Source: Tubiluchus corallicola | Taxonomy: Eukaryota; Priapulida; Priapulimorpha; Priapulimorphida; Tubiluchidae | NCBI GenBank assembly: GCA_030141605.1 | Contig: JAQGDQ010002386.1 | Coordinates: 62,001 to 126,000, forward strand | DNA length: 64,000 nt | Direction: 5' to 3' | In this document: positions 63,428-64,000 of the stretch, one piece after another | Position numbering within the stretch: the first letter of the stretch is position 1 | Layout of the letters: the number at the start of each line of letters is the position of its first letter | Translations under genes and position numbers: made by a program | The notes under the pieces: generated by a model | Database searches by the model: none | What the model was told of the DNA's origin: nothing | What the model saw: the letters and a program-made list of their open reading frames with translations, nothing else

Positions 63428-64000
63428 GTAAGCCAAAATTTTATAACGAGTTTTCCCAACTTGAAAATGGCATTTAATATCATGTTGTGGCAGACTGGCA
63501 GCTGCACTGTCTTATTCTGTCACAGTATGTGTATGTTCTCTTTGTTAGGCAGATATAAACTGTTTCATTTATAGCTCCTTTTTATTTATCAAAGTTATTA
63601 AATTTCCATTTTCTTTTTCCATTCTCTTTGTCATTAGTCAAGCTGATCATTAAGTTTGAAAAATTCGTTTCTTAAGGCTAGTTAAATGAAGTTTCTGCTT
63701 TTGTCAACGTTTGTACATCTTGTGCATATTGTAGCACCATAATCAGAAGTGTATGTATGAAAATTACTCAAATTGTAAATGGGCTTCATAATTTTAGTAC
63801 TTTTCTACGATTTGACACCTTAGTAACAGCTCTCATATCGTAGGCCTTTGTTGTTGGTTGTAGCTGGACTGGTACCTAACTCTTTTTCAACAATAATATG
63901 AATTGAAGTACTGGCCTGGCAGAGGTGTCTTAGCAATGTTTGCATTAATGTTTTTCCTTAATGCGATAAATAGCTCAAGGCAGAATGGTAGATTAAACCA
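63428..64000. other. PPM1H-like intron 6 start, with SINE-like copy C
   Basis: No further exon of the phosphatase is seen before the window ends. At about 63905-63990 a short match (ACTGGCCTGGCAGAGGTGTCTTAGCAATG-type) to the dispersed repeat seen at 17177 and 48820 is present and runs to the edge. Confidence 0.4.

Overview
This is a 64-kb piece of an AT-rich, intron-containing animal nuclear genome. Introns run from about 0.1 to 5 kb, and the window holds many decayed transposons, satellites and microsatellites. The four gene models are clear metazoan orthologues with spliceosomal GT-AG introns; one intron is GC-AG. Intron density, the mix of old non-LTR, hAT, Kolobok and pogo-like elements and the low CpG fit an invertebrate. 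I cannot name the phylum from sequence alone, though a sponge, cnidarian or other marine invertebrate would fit.

Layout. Minus strand, 916-6684: the 5' two-fifths of PSMC5/Rpt6, a 26S proteasome AAA-ATPase; the ATPase core lies off the left edge. From 6685 to 12900 is an intergenic stretch with a decayed non-LTR ORF1 region and one copy of a TTAA-flanked DNA transposon. Plus strand, 12909-34980: a complete RAD54L2/ARIP4-type SNF2 ATPase in 22 coding exons, about 2383 residues, with a diverged satellite array in one intron. Minus strand, 39709-51087: a complete AS3MT arsenite methyltransferase in 9 exons, convergent with RAD54L2. Its introns hold a hAT element, an RT relic and a second copy of the TTAA element. 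Plus strand, 52514-63427: the 5' part of a PPM1H/J/M-type PP2C phosphatase, divergent from AS3MT. It runs off the right edge, and two oppositely oriented non-LTR retrotransposons sit in its first intron.

The four genes act in unrelated processes: proteasomal degradation, SUMO/nuclear-receptor-linked chromatin remodelling, arsenic methylation and protein dephosphorylation. I see no operon-like or pathway clustering. Most of the unusual structure is in the repeats and in lineage-specific parts of RAD54L2. All exon borders were set by hand from reading frame, splice consensus and remembered family sequences; no alignment program or transcript data was available.
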